From contig KZ107849.1 of assembly GCA_002116315.1 (NCBI GenBank), positions 92,544-156,543 of the forward strand: a stretch of DNA of 64,000 bases. The letters are read 5' to 3'. Under the pieces are notes generated by a model. That model did not search any database. It saw nothing but the letters and a program-made list of their open reading frames with translations, and was not told where the DNA came from. Origin of the DNA: Epicoccum nigrum (taxonomy: Eukaryota > Ascomycota > Dothideomycetes > Pleosporales > Didymellaceae). Made by a program: the position numbers and the translations under genes. Below, one piece after another: positions 15,226 to 27,332 of the stretch; the stretch's first letter is position 1; every line of letters starts with the position of its first letter.

Positions 15226-17592
15226 ATGTTGTAAGTATACCCGGCCGCCCACCAATCGCAGCTCTACCGCTATCATGCCACCGCCTGAGTCTGCGCCCAA
15301 GACCATGTACCGCGACTGACCGCTCCTCGCTCGCAGCGTGCTACCTCCGCCACCGCGATACCCTGTGGGCAGCTATCCCGGCGCGCCGCCCGGCCAGCTT
15401 ATCGAGACCAACAATACCATCACCCACCCTTCCGGGCCCGAGCACCAATTGGTCGTGGGAGAGGGTGAGTTGCCTTGGGCCGCATGCGCGCAGCCCGCCC
15501 TGGACAGAATGAAAGCACGCTGCATCTGATACTGACTGTCGTCATGGCAGGTACCTACATACTCCGCGATGACCTTCTTCTAGCCACTCCGCCGCCGCAC
15601 CCGTCCGAGGCGCCCGTACACAACCCCAATCCGCTTGCGACCACGGTATCTCCGCCGACCGCAGGCACCAAGCTGTCGCTGGTCGCCCTTGCGCCCCGCC
15701 GGCCCTCCGCGACGCTACTCCAGAGACTCGACACCAAGAACAGCACACGGTCGCAGGTCCCGCCTATCGCCGAGCACGAGTCGAACAGCCACACCAGCGA
15801 AGCCGATTCCCAGGGTGTGAATGGCTTTGTGTCGTCGCCGCTCGACGGCCTGCGGACACCCGTCTTCGGCGCGGACAATGCAGCCCTGACGGTCGTCAAC
15901 GGCAAAGTATCCAAGGACCCAAGCAAGCGAATCAAGCCAAAAAACAACATTGTCAAGAGTAATTCGTCTTTTGTGTCCCGCGTTATTCCCCACGAAGCTT
16001 TGACAAAGCGTCTCCAGGAGCACAACGTCAATGGTGTCTACGCATTTGCCAACATCAACCGCGCGTTGCAATGGCTGGATTTGACATCCCCCATCAAAGA
16101 GGAGCATTTGACCAAGATCTTGTTCACCAAGGCTCACGCGCTATGTCACGATATCAATCACGTCACTAAAGGACCAAACCACCTCGATATCGTGATGGGC
16201 TTCTCAACGGGCGACATCATCTGGTACGAGCCCATGTCGCAGAAATACTCCCGCTTGAACAAGAATGGCATCATCAACCCAACAGCAGTGTCGGACATCC
16301 GGTGGATACCAAACAGCGAAAACCTGTTCATGGCAGCACATATGGACGGCAGTCTTGTTGTCTACGACAAGGAGAAGGAAGATGTGGCCTTCGTCCCTGA
16401 AGACCAGACCCCAGACGAAGGCATGTCTGACGTGGAAAGAAAGACTAGACTGACGGTCAAGAAGTCTGTCCAGTCAAAGAACCAGAAAGCAAACCCCGTC
16501 TCCTACTGGCAGGTGTCCAGTTCCAAGATTAACGCGTTTGAGTTCTCGCCCGATCGTCGTCATTTTGCTGTTGTATCCGAGGATGGCTCGTTCAGGATCA
16601 TTGATTTCTTGCAGGAAAAGCTTCTCCATCACTACATGAGTTACTATGGCGGCATGATGTGCGTGTGCTGGTCGCCTGACGGCAGATACATCGTCACAGG
16701 GGGGCAGGACGATCTCGTCTCGATCTGGTCCCTGGAAGATCGCATGTTGGTCGCGCGCTGTCAAGGACACAATTCCTGGGTTACAGGAGTGCAGTTCGAT
16801 CCTTGGAGGTGCGATGAACGTAGCTACCGGATAGGCAGCGTAGGAGAAGACTGTAGATTGCTGTTATGGGACTTTAGTGTGGGCATGCTGCATCGACCGC
16901 GAGCAGCGTCGGTGCGGCCACGGAACAGCATGACTTCTCAAAGCCTCAACATTCAGCGTACACGAACGGATAGCTCCGCTGGCCGCATGCGATCGAATTC
17001 CAACCTGACGTCGGGAAGCGTGCTCGATGACGAAGAGATTGTGCATCCGGTTGAGCCGCGCGCACGCACTGCGATGCTGCCTCCAGTGTTGGTGAGTCGA
17101 CGATCAGAAACAACGTCACTGGAATCCAGAAAGTAGTGCTAACGCTCCGCGCAGACCAAGTCCGTCGACGAGCACCCTCTCACGTGGTTGGCCTTTGAAG
17201 AAGATTGCATAATAACATCGTGCAAGAACGGTACGTCCTTTTGTCAATCAGCGCTCATTAAATGGAAATTTTCTCTCCCAACCTCGCAAGGCACGTTTCT
17301 GGCTTAAAATTACCCTACGCGATAAAGCTTGCTCGCCGCAGCCGTCGCGCTAGGGCAGGAACACCCGCCGCGGCGCAGGACCCGCTCGCCGAGTGCGAGT
17401 TGTTTCTGTTGGGAGGTGCAAAACTTCATACGAACTGATAAGGATCCTCGTTGTGGATCATTGACAGGACTGTGCTGACGAGACTGTTTCGCAGGGCACA
17501 TCAAGACTTGGGACCGGCCCAAGGAGGGCTCACAGACCGACGACAGCGGGCGCGCGCGCTCGCAGACGAGCTCGAGCGTTGGCATTCCGTAG
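15226..17592 (+). CDS. creC: WD40 protein CreC (catabolite repression)
   Basis: Exons 15226-15230 (5 nt), 15337-15464, 15551-17091, 17155-17230 and 17495-17592; 615 aa. Starts MFVLPPPPRYPVG, as in CreC homologues. A proline/serine-rich N-terminal third is followed by a WD40 propeller: HDINHVTKGPNHLDIVMGFSTGD, DIRWIPNSENLFMAAHMDGS, INAFEFSPDRRHFAVVSEDG, MCVCWSPDGRYIVTGGQDD, then CIITSCKNGHIKTWDRP on the last exons. In Aspergillus, CreC binds and stabilises the deubiquitinase CreB in carbon catabolite repression; the same role is inferred. The last intron is long for this window (264 nt). Phases of all five exons agree, so the model is firm. Confidence 0.92.
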
Positions 17593-19412
17593 ACATACAG
17601 CATGTGCACGGCGTTCTTTATGATTGGCCGACTGAGCTGCGACGTTGGAGGCGCTACGATGAGGCTCTGCGAGCACCTGCATGTTCAGCGACAGGGGGCC
17701 CGTTTAAACTTCTCTCCCGGGAAGGCCCGATGGGCGTCTTTTCGCGTTCTGGAACCGCACGTCACCGCGACCAAGATTCACCGCGCCACACGCGTCGTTG
17801 CAAGGGTGTGGCATCTCTTTGCTCGTTCGTTCGACTGTACAAAAGCGAGCATATGCAGGGGCGACGGCGCGTGCAGATGTCTGCACCGTGGTTAATCTCT
17901 TATCTTTACCTTGACAATACCATGGCGTCACATGTCGACTGAGAACCTGATGCTCGAACGATCTCGCGATGCTTGTGTAACCCCCAAACGCGCCTCCATC
18001 GATGGTGATGTCGCTGCTGCAGCTGCAGGCTGTTCCTCGGACTCGGAGAGAAATCCGATTGTCTGATTGCGCCATGTTTGGGCACTGCAGTGGAAAAGGT
18101 ATCCACTGCGGCTTTCCGCTGCCGTGCCTGAGGTGAGGCTGGACTGATTCCAGCGTGTCGCACGTCGATCAGTGCGTTTTCAAACTGCAGATCGTCCGTA
18201 CCGCGGCCGTAGCGACGTTGAGATGGGTATCGTGAGTGTGCAAAGGTGGAATTGCGTGCATATAATGGGAGGGGTTGTTTCACTGCAGGTACCAAAGCTC
18301 AAATAGTCTTTATCAAGAGACATTTGCCGTATCGTTCGACTGATGTCGATGGTGTGATTTGTGTAGATCTGGATCTTTGCTCGGGAGGCCTGCTGTACCG
18401 GTGGGTACGTGATAAGGATGGATGTTGATGCGTATGTGGCTGATGAAGAGGCGCACTGGGAGGCTGAAAGCAGAACTCGTGGTTGCATAGCCCTCTCAAT
18501 CCATATTGTAAGGGCAGCAATGTGGATCCAGGGCTTACCGGAGCATCGTGAAACTGCCGCAGGTATTTTGGCAGAATGCGATGCGAACAAACAGCGTCTT
18601 GGAGGCAACGCCAGTGAAAAGAGATGTACAGATCTCTCACGCTTCAGCTGCCATCCGTGAAGCCTAGTTCACAAGCCAGAGCAACAGCTCGGCGAGCCGC
18701 ATCAAGACGAGACGTCTCGCACACACAGCTGGTGAGCTCCCTGTCTCACTCAGCAGGACTGCAGCAGGCATGTGTCAGGTATCACGCCGTTCGCGGGAGG
18801 CTATCGGCCCACCTCCTTCTTCGGTGGATCCGGGCTGCGCCAGGAAAAAATCAAGATCCCAAGACAAGCAACAGAAGAGCAGATTGTGATTGCACGCACG
18901 ACGCTAGCGAAAGACATGATGCGAGCAACGAGTACCCACTTTGGTAGTCTACCCTACGCAGTGGATCACTCGCGGCAGCGCTGCAAGAGAGCAAGTCGTG
19001 CAAGGGTGATCCTGAGGCCCGTGTAGGCCGCCCTTGCCCGCAGCGGCGGCGAGCATCCCACGCTGCTTGCTGTATATGTAGAACGAGCCAACTTTACACG
19101 CGGCTTGCTCGCAAAAGCCGCATTGATCATCGTCACGGGGTTCTCTGGTGTTGTTTAGAAACCCGCTCCGATTGCCAGCAAGACGCAAACGCTCAGCCAC
19201 CATCTACCTACTAACTACTTACTACAACCCGCCAAACTTGAAAGCACAGCGCCCAGTCTTGCGCCAGCCTGCTTTCCTTGCGGTATACTTTCTTTCTTCT
19301 CTTGCAAGAGTTGGAACACACTTTTGCATATCGTTAACACTTCGCCTCGAAAGAGCGAGTGTTATGAACTCGGGTTTTTGGTGAATTTCTGGATCCTGTC
19401 CTTCGTTACATC
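17593..19412. other. Intergenic
   Basis: About 1.8 kb between creC and the arrestin gene. Many overlapping short ORFs on both strands, none with family resemblance. It probably carries the creC 3'UTR and a long arrestin 5' leader. Confidence 0.35.
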
Positions 19413-21459
19413 ATGCCTCGCCCCGGCGCCGGACTTTTTGGCGGGAGGGACCACGCACCTGCGTTGGAGATCAAGTAGGTGCCACGGCAGTCGCCTAGTG
19501 CAGACGAGCAAGAGAATCATGGGGTTAACTGTCACACAGGCCAGATTCGCCCTTTGTGGTGTTCTACGGCGAGCCCTCTGAGTCGCACGAGGCAGAACTC
19601 AAGGGTAAATTGGTGCTGAACAACCCGGAGTCGATTTCGGTGCGCAGCGTGCGCATAACGTTGACGGCGACGCGCAAGGTCTCGTAAGAAAGCTCTCAGC
19701 TCAAAATGTTGCTGTAGGACGCAGGCTGACTCCCCACGACAGATGGCACTTGACCAATACCGTGAGCCCGCAGCCGATCACACAAAAGACCAACTTCCTC
19801 GTCGACACCCTCACGCTCTTCCCCGTCTCTTGCTCGGACAAGAATGCCAAGGCGCACAAGATCAATGCTGGATACCATGAGTGGGACTTCAAGTTCAAGA
19901 TGCCCAGCAACACAGACCAGAGCGTGGAAGGGCTGCCGACAAACTGGATCGTATACAACCTCAAGGCGACGGTCGACCGAGGGTACATGAGCAAGCAGCT
20001 CTCCGCCTCGTCGCACATCCGCGTCATTCGCACCCTGGGCCACGACATGCTCGAGACCATGCCCATGGAGCAGGTCAGTTGCGCTTGTTGAGAAGAACAG
20101 GGCTTTACTGACTGAATCCCGCAGATCAACGAGGACATCTGGGCGAACAAGGTCGCCTACAAGATTACCGTCCCCCAGAAGAACTACATTATCGGCACAT
20201 CCATCACCGCCGATTTCGTGTTGATACCGCTGAGGAAGGGTGTCGAGATCACGACCATCAAGATGGAGCTGATCGAATCGAGACAGTTATTTGCAGAGTA
20301 CGCCGGTAGGCGGATAAGCCACCAGACAGACGTCCAGGTCGCAGTAAAGGAGGCCGATCTGCCTGAAAACTCGGCACACCTTGTTCCAGACGACGTTGAT
20401 GACGCAGACCACCTCTTTGACGAGTCGCACCGCTTCTCCATGACTCTGGACCTGCCCAAGTCGCTGAAGCACTGCAGACAATCCGTCGACACAGAGAACA
20501 TTCGCCTCTCGCACAAGCTCAGGCTGTACGTCAACCTCAAGAACCCCGAGGGCCATACCAGCCAGCTCCTGGTCAAGAACCACGTCCACCTCTTCATCTC
20601 GCCCAACCTCCCTCCGAACGAAGACCAGAGCGTTGTCGTCGACCACAACCTCCTCAACCAGCAGGCCATCGCCGACGAAGTCAACCAAAACGCGCCGCCC
20701 ACATACGGCCTCCACCAGCTCGACTCGCTGTACAACGACATTGACCCCTCCGGTTACATGACGCCCGGCGGCTGGCGCAGCACCATGAACAGCGGCGCCA
20801 ACACGCCCTTCTTCGCCCAGTCGCGCCGCGGGTCCGCCGAAGACCTCTCCCTCGACGCCGTCGCGCACTCGCACAACGGGCCTGGTGTCTCCACTATCGC
20901 GCTGCAGCACCGCCTCGCCAACCTCACCATGGGCCACAACGACCGCCCCAGCCGCTTCATGCCGCAGCGCCAGAACTCGGTCGACGGTCGCGACCACTCT
21001 GCGCCCCACAGCTCGCAACACTCTTCCGGGCAGAGTACGCCACACTACAGCCGCACCCCACAAACGGGCTCCGTCCCCGAGCCCTCCTACTTCGACATCC
21101 CCACCAACAACCCGGCCAACTACTCCCCCGCGCACCTCGGCTCCTCCTTCGACAACTCCTACGAATACGACATGTCCGCGCTCGCCCGCACGCCCTCCTA
21201 CAACACTGCTGTCCGCACCCCCGCCGCCTACACACCCATGGCCATCGACCTCCCCAGCTACGATGTCGCCATGTCCAGACCGGGGAGTCCCGTGCACAGC
21301 AGCAGGCACAGCAGTCGCGGGGCGAGTCGCGCGACGACGCCGAGCCCGCCGCTTGTGGAGGCTGAGGGGGAAGGGGACGGGAGGGACGAGGAGACGGCGC
21401 GGAATACGCAGATGAACTCCAGGAGGGAGAGTCCGAGACATAGCGGGGATGGGCGGTAG
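19413..21459 (+). CDS. Alpha-arrestin (ART family, CreD-like) with PPxY motif
   Basis: Exons 19413-19474, 19540-19683, 19743-20073 and 20125-21459; 623 aa. The arrestin N domain begins EIKPDSPFVVFYGEPSESH, with LKGKLVLNNPESISVRSVRITL and KVSWHLTNT across the second intron. The arrestin C domain has KNYIIGTSITADFVLIPLRKG and SVDTENIRLSHKLRLYVNL. A PPTY motif sits at residues 370-373 (NAPPTYGLHQLDSLY), the binding site for WW domains of Nedd4/Rsp5/HulA ubiquitin ligases. The C-terminal 250 residues are disordered and S/P/T rich. Such adaptors direct plasma-membrane transporters to ubiquitination and endocytosis. It resembles the CreD/Rod1 group, but I cannot tell paralogues apart by eye. It lies close to creC, which belongs to a related regulatory network. 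Confidence 0.88.
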
Positions 21460-22850
21460 TTTCGCCTGTCTGTGCTGATGTGCTGATGTGGGCGGGAGTC
21501 CGTTTTTGATTAGGTTTGCATGGATTGGCGTTTGAGCTTTGATTCGATGTATGGCATATAGATGGGCTGGGTGGGATCGGCCGTGTTTGACCTTGATACC
21601 GATAGATGGGTGGGATGATTGTTTGGATTTTTGCGCAAGGCGGGATGCTATCACTTATGCGGCGTTTTTTTCCTTGGTCAAGGATGGGATGGGACGGGAT
21701 TGGGATTGGGATGGGATTGGGATGGGATTGGGATGGGATTGGGATGGGATTGGGATGGGATTGGGATGGGATTGGGATGGGACAAACTCTTCTCTGGCTC
21801 TCTGAATGAGAAACTTCTCATGTTCGGCTCACGTCTCCGGTTCATCTTGAGTGATGTCAGTGGATGTGGCAGTTTTATGCAACGATAAGCTTTGCTGAAT
21901 GCTGTTCAAAGCTCATACCAGGTTCTTGTTGCATCGAATTCGATAAAATCATACGATGCAACATGTTATCCCTATGGAGTAATCCATTCGCGTTGAGAAT
22001 ATGGTTCACAGTCACGGCAAAAGGGTGGGGCATGACTGGAGTTCGGATAGCTTGTGTGGGTTCAATCTTGTTGGGTGTTGTTTTGTTCGTGCAAGAGCGG
22101 GGATCATATTGGAATAGTCGAGGGCTGTGATAGGACTTGGCAAGGATCCTGGGTGCTCATTATACGCACAGAATGGTGCAATGCTGTACAGTAGGTTTGG
22201 AATGATCAATAAACCTAGCTCGTACCACCTGTTCCACACAGGCTATAGGATTCCCCTTCTGTTAGGCAACGTTTGCATAGTCGTGAATAAAGAAATTAAC
22301 GGAAGACGTGAGGAGGGTGATCTGCTCAGATGCGAGTATCTAACAAGTCGGTCTTTACGGTCTCAATGTTGCTTCAACTTTGATTGCGTGATTGGGATGG
22401 AAGGAGGCTGTTAAGATATCTCTCGATAACGCAATTGACGGCTGGCAGCTTCTCAAACCCAATAATTGTAGTTGGCCAAGTCGAAGGAAATGCATACTTC
22501 GTAATCTCAGGCTGCGAGACGTGACATGAAGTAGTACTTTCCAAAGTAGGAGCTTTCCTCCACGGACTGCAAGGGTTCCCCACAATCCGGTATACCGCAT
22601 CCGGATAGCTCGATCTGTCACTTGGACCGAGGTCGCGGGAGGGACACGCCGAAGACGCTTCTCCGCATTATCCGCATCATATCCATGGCGCACGCTCCTT
22701 TACACTTCGCGATTCTCTCCGGTAGAGCTTCTTTATATATCCGTTCAACTTGCAGACTGCTGTAGTTCTGATCGCACCTCGTAGCTTCTTGCATTGAGCC
22801 CATCCGAAGCCCACAACCCCACTCCCCGCACCAACTCCCCAGCTCAAGCA
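21460..22850. other. Intergenic with G-rich minisatellite
   Basis: 1.4 kb between the arrestin and transhydrogenase genes. The only structure seen is the repeat at about 21683-21782, listed separately. Confidence 0.4.
21683..21782. repeat. 12-bp G-rich minisatellite (GGGATTGGGATG)n
   Basis: Six to seven near-perfect tandem copies of GGGATTGGGATG, preceded by variant copies (GGGATGGGACGG). The run of GGG triplets every 6 bases on the plus strand could form G-quadruplexes. It lies just past the arrestin 3' end, so it may be transcribed in the 3'UTR. Confidence 0.95.
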
Positions 22851-24391
22851 ATGACGTTATCTACAGCAATTCGGATAGCGCCCTCACGCGCTGCTCGCGC
22901 TGTGAACCTGCTGCGTACTGTCCAATTCACACATCCGTCTTCGTGCCCTTGCCATGCCAATCCCAATTACCACAACCAGACGCCCTCGACCATCCACCAG
23001 GCGCGCCGACACCTCGCCACGCCCGTCGACTACTCGCAGCAGAAGGAATATGCCTTTGAGATGGCGGCCTCCAGTATACGCTTCGGCCCAGGGTGTACAA
23101 AGGAAGTGGGTATGGATTTCAAGAATATGGGCTCCAAGCGCGTCATGGTGGTTACGGACCAGAACGTGAGGAAGCTCAATGCGATGAAGCAGGTGGTGGA
23201 GGGGTTGACAAGGGAGGGCGTTACATTTGAGATCTATGATAAGGTCAGGGTAGAGCCCAAGGATAGCAGTATCAAGGAGGCGATCGAGTTCGCGAAGCCA
23301 TGGAAGCCAGATGCGTTTCTGGCAGTCGGCGGTGGAAGTGTCATCGATACAGCGAAGTTGATGAACTTGTACACCACATTCCCTGGTAAACTCATATGTT
23401 TCCCCGAGAGATACGCAAAACAATATGCTAACCCACCCCAGACGCCGACTTCCTCGACTTCGTCAACGCCCCTCTCGGCAAAGGCCTCCCCATCCCGTCC
23501 AAACTCTTCCCTCTCGTCGCCGTCCCTACGACCGCAGGAACCGGGTCCGAGACAACGGGCACTGCTATCTTTGACCTCGTCTCCAAGCGCGCAAAGACTG
23601 GTATCGCGCATCGCAACCTCAAGCCCACCCTCGGCATAGTCGACCCCCTCAACACACGCACCATGCCCAGTGCCGTCCACGCCTCGTCCGGCCTCGACGT
23701 GCTCTGCCACTCGCTCGAGTCCTGGACCGCCATCCCCTACTCTGAGCGCACGCCACGTCCCCAGAACCCCATCCAGCGCCCTGCCTACCAAGGCGCCAAC
23801 CCCATCTCCGACATCTTCTCTCTCCAGGCCCTGCGCGACACAGTCAAGTACCTCCCCCGCGCGGTGCACGACCCAGACGACCACGAGGCCCAGAGCAAGA
23901 TGCTTCTCGCCGCGACTCTCGCGGGTGTTGGTTTCGGCAATGCAGGCGTGCACCTCTGCCACGGCATGTCGTACCCGATCAGCGGGCAGAACCCGGGGTA
24001 CAAGCACGCCGGATACAACGTCGACCACACCATCATCCCGCACGGTGTATCCGTCGCCGTCACCGCGCCCGCGGTGTTCAAGTTCACAGGTGCATCGAAC
24101 CCCGAGCGCCACTTAGCGGCCGCCGAGGCGTTTGGCGTGGACATCTCGAATGTGAAGCGTGAGAGTGCGGGAGAGGTGTTGGGAGAAGCGCTGGCGGAGT
24201 TCCTGGTCAAGCTGGGGGATCAGCCGAGGGGTTTGAAGGCGCTTGGGTTCGGCAAGGGGCATATCGATGGGTTGGTTGAGGGGACGATTCCACAGCAGAG
24301 AGTGCTGATGTTGGCGCCGCATCTGGAGACCGAGTTGGAGCAGCAGCGGGAGCAGCTGAGAGGGCTATTTGAGGAGGCGTTGGAATACTAA
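22851..24391 (+). CDS. Hydroxyacid-oxoacid transhydrogenase, mitochondrial (iron-type alcohol dehydrogenase family)
   Basis: Exons 22851-23385 and 23442-24391; 494 aa. Residues 1-65 are rich in R/S/A with few acids, a mitochondrial presequence (TLSTAIRIAPSRAARAVNLL). Then comes the ADHFE1-type dehydrogenase: FEMAASSIRFGPGCTKEVG, the NAD-binding VGGGSVIDTAKLMNL, VPTTAGTGSETTGTAIF, metal-ligand histidines in DVLCHSLES and GVHLCHGMSYPISG, and HTIIPHGVSVAVTAP. Human ADHFE1 couples oxidation of 4-hydroxybutyrate to reduction of 2-oxoglutarate. The fungal enzyme is presumed similar. The start is the first ATG in frame after a TTG-initiated extension. Confidence 0.92.
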
Positions 24392-24452
24392 ACCAGAATT
24401 TGCATCCGGGGACTCGAAGCACGCAGGACAATCAATTGAAACCGGGCATATG

Positions 24453-25147
24453 TCACTCAGACTGTTGTAGTACATCACAAGAGGCCGAAATCACTAATAT
24501 CATGCATGCATAAGCAAGACAAACATACTCGGTATGGCGCCACACAGTCTGGTCCCTCTTCATGTCTCCCCAGGCTTCCAATACCATTCCAAGTATCTTG
24601 AACCTCGAATTATCAAGCCATAATTCGACTCTCTGCGTAGCGTAGGTGGGCCAATCGACAAGCCGGCTTTCTTTGTCGATCAGCGAAACGAGAGCATTGT
24701 CATGGTATACTCGATCACAACATCTGAGATCTGCCCTGTTACCGGGGAATGCTGCAATTTCTGCGTACATGACATGTAGACTTGTCCTCCAAGCTTGCTT
24801 GGTTGTGGATCTCCTCGGTGTGCCTGCAGATCCGTGTCTGACGGATTTTGGGCCCAGAAGTGTCAAGCGCAGAAGTCAAGTGGGCGAGGCTTGGAAACTC
24901 GTTCTGAACTGCTTTGAGGATTGGGTTGAGCGTTGTTGGGGTTCTGGAGTGGGTTTCCGGTGGCAACGGTCGAGGCTTGCTTTGATCGTATATTCGTGCA
25001 GTGTTTGAAGCTACGATTTCTAATCAGTTTATTGATCATCTTTGATGGTGAGTGGTAGCTGGTCATTGCAGTTGGGGCAGGTAATTCGCTGCACGGTTTC
25101 GAGAGATCTAGTTTGGAGAAAGAGTACTTTGATTGAATGGCAGCCAT
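24453..25147 (-). pseudogene. Hypothetical open frames, possibly a broken or spliced gene
   Basis: Two minus-strand ORFs overlap by 4 nt in different frames. The first starts with ATG at 25147 and runs to 24863. The second (24866-24453) has no ATG start but reads like protein (YAEIAAFPGNRADLRCC, DKESRLVDWPTYATQRVEL). A third frame (24966-24739) also reads plausibly (LNPILKAVQNEFPSLAHLTS). No splice arrangement joining them was convincing and no family is recognised. It may be a decayed gene or an unresolved multi-exon gene. Confidence 0.25.
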
Positions 25148-25218
25148 CTAGGCCCCGTTAGATATGATGAACGCCGACGCAATGCAGGAACACAACCTCC
25201 TCAAGTCAACCTTCCAGC

Positions 25219-26610
25219 TCAATGAGCCTTGCCACACCCACACCCACCCTTCTTCAGATCAACCCTCTTCTTCCAGCTCCAAGTCATCGCGGGATCCTTG
25301 GCCATCTTCTTCATCTCCTTGACATCGCTGTCGCTGAAGCCCTTGTCCAGGATGCTGAACTCGACACTCAACCTCGCATACTTGATCGCCATGAACTTGT
25401 TCCCAAAGCTGCTGTACACCTCGGCAGCATGCTTGTACGCCGTCGCCTGATACGCCCATAGTCTCTCCTGGTCATACATACTCACCACCGCCTCAGCCAT
25501 CTCGGGCGTCGCAGTCGACGCATCCGTCCAATCGTTGAGCTTCTCAATCAACTCTTCGATCTGAAGGAGCCTTGCGTCCGACTCGGCGGTGAGCGCCGGA
25601 TGCGCCGTGCACGCGCTGCAGTCGCACTTGAACCCCCAGTTATGCTCGAGGCGGCGCATGCGGTGCGCGCGCGTCTTCTCGCTGTCGATGTAGCTGATGG
25701 TGATCTCCTCGCCGGGCTGGATGGTGCGCATCGCGTGCACGTGGTGCGTCAGCGTGTCCTGGTCGAAGAAGTAGGCCGCGTTGGCCCGGCAGTCGTGGTT
25801 CAGCATTGCGATCTCGGGTAGAACGGCGGCTTGGGACTGGTCGTCGATGAACACTTCGAAGTTGTTGGTGTTGATCCGGTCGTCCACGGGGTCGCCTTTA
25901 AAGTGGCCCAGCAGGCCCCAGAAGAGGTCTTGGGAGGCTTTGGGGAGGGTCTCCACGCCCCGGTAGAGAAGGTCGATGCGCTCGCTTTCGATGAGTTTGT
26001 AGGCTTCTGGGTCGGCGAGGAGGAGCGGGGTGGAGGCGAAAATTTGGTCGCCGCGGAAGAGTGTTTTGTTTGCGATTAGTCCGCGGCCTTTGGTGGGGGA
26101 TTCATACTGAATGAATGGGGGGTTGGAGTGGTGGTTGGAGCGGGCGAGTGATTGGGGGTTTGTGAAGGCGGGCTTTTGGAGCATCTTGTAGGCGAGGGTC
26201 TCGGTTGTTACGATGAAAATACCGCGGCCATTGGCGAAGTTTTGGTCGCTGAAGACGCAGTAGGGTTCTGCGGTCTTCTCATTGGAGAAGCATTCTGGCC
26301 AGAAGGTCCAAGGAAAGTCCGGGTGTTGTGATGCTGCGAGTCGTGCTTCGTCAAGACTTGTTGTGATGTTGGATTTGAATGTGACTTCTGAAGGCGCGGT
26401 AACGGCCAGGTGGCATTCGCCGTCGCGCAGTATCGAATCTGAAGGGCATGCGTCTTGCAGCAATGCTTGTTGTGGAATTTGGTTCAATTTGTCCTGTGTG
26501 AGGGCAAACGTGCCGCTAAAGAGGCCGAAGCTAACTACACCCTTCATGTTGAGAACCATCACGGCAAAGCTGTAACCTATGAGGATATAGAGAGGTACCA
26601 GAGAGGTCAT
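25219..26610 (-). CDS. SET domain protein with N-terminal signal/anchor
   Basis: A single exon; 463 aa from ATG 26610, or 442 aa from ATG 26547, where a classic signal peptide would start (MKGVVSFGLFSGTFALT). The luminal-looking N-terminal region has cysteines and N-glycosylation sequons. The SET domain starts at ESPTKGRGLIANKTLFRGD and contains the conserved LNHDCRANAAYFF (NHxC core), the GEEITISYID catalytic-tyrosine segment and a post-SET CDCSAC. The C-terminus has a helical region (YKHAAEVYSSFGNKFMAIKY) and ends with the odd KKGGCGCGKAH. The arrangement is like fungal SET proteins related to SMYD, without an obvious MYND finger. Protein-lysine methylation is inferred from the fold; the substrate is unknown. 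A secretory signal on a SET protein is notable. Confidence 0.85.
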   Translation of the reverse strand: MTSLVPLYILIGYSFAVMVLNMKGVVSFGLFSGTFALTQDKLNQIPQQALLQDACPSDSILRDGECHLAVTAPSEVTFKSNITTSLDEARLAASQHPDFPWTFWPECFSNEKTAEPYCVFSDQNFANGRGIFIVTTETLAYKMLQKPAFTNPQSLARSNHHSNPPFIQYESPTKGRGLIANKTLFRGDQIFASTPLLLADPEAYKLIESERIDLLYRGVETLPKASQDLFWGLLGHFKGDPVDDRINTNNFEVFIDDQSQAAVLPEIAMLNHDCRANAAYFFDQDTLTHHVHAMRTIQPGEEITISYIDSEKTRAHRMRRLEHNWGFKCDCSACTAHPALTAESDARLLQIEELIEKLNDWTDASTATPEMAEAVVSMYDQERLWAYQATAYKHAAEVYSSFGNKFMAIKYARLSVEFSILDKGFSDSDVKEMKKMAKDPAMTWSWKKRVDLKKGGCGCGKAH

Positions 26611-27332
26611 GTTTGCCACGAAATGTTAGGAATTGGCGGTCATTAAGAAGTTGAACGTCGTTTTGATGGGCAAACTCTAGAATGTGGACTTGAAACACAA
26701 GATTCTAGGAAAGTGAGGGATGAAACGCGATCGCGCGGGAAGCTGTCTCTCCTCTACAAGACGGGTGAGAAACAAGGAGCTTATGTTAGAAACATGCCTG
26801 ATGAGTGTATCAGGCCGCAAAGAGGACCGAAAGCTCTCGGTATCCTGCTCGGGGATGCACAGTAGCAGCTACGCTCAATTAACACGGCGTTGAGGGGTGA
26901 TCCGTGCATCGACATGTGCATCATTTCTTCTTGCTGCGGTTTACTCAACAAGAAGTGAACTTTATCGGTTGAAATATTTAGGTTGAAGGCTGTCACGGTG
27001 TAGCCCTCAGAGGGGTAGCACAGATGCAGGTGGTACCGATGGTGAGGGGGAAGAGGTGTGATGATCAAACGTAAAACCAAAACAGTGGCTCCTACTCGGC
27101 TACCGAGGTCGGTTTCCGACGACGACAAGCAGCTGGCAATTCTTGCCGAACGAGTCACTCCATCAATCATGCATCCGAAGCACTTGTGAAGTTGACATCT
27201 ATATTATTGTCATTTGTGGAGTATGTACGTTATCTATATACAAGCTAGGTAGTTATGTGCATGTGAGATAGGTAAGAATGATCGACAATTTGAAATCGCT
27301 TGGGAAAACAAAAACCAGATCTACGCCTCAGC
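26611..27332. other. Intergenic
   Basis: About 0.7 kb, between the 5' flank of the SET gene and the 3' end of the oxidase gene (both on the minus strand). Nothing else supported. This is where the gene-dense left block gives way to the sparse middle block. Confidence 0.35.

Noticed and set aside
20287..21654. 455-codon minus-strand ORF
   Set aside because: Antisense to the arrestin last exon; R/V/G-rich composition reflects the complementary strand, and the arrestin exons splice perfectly.
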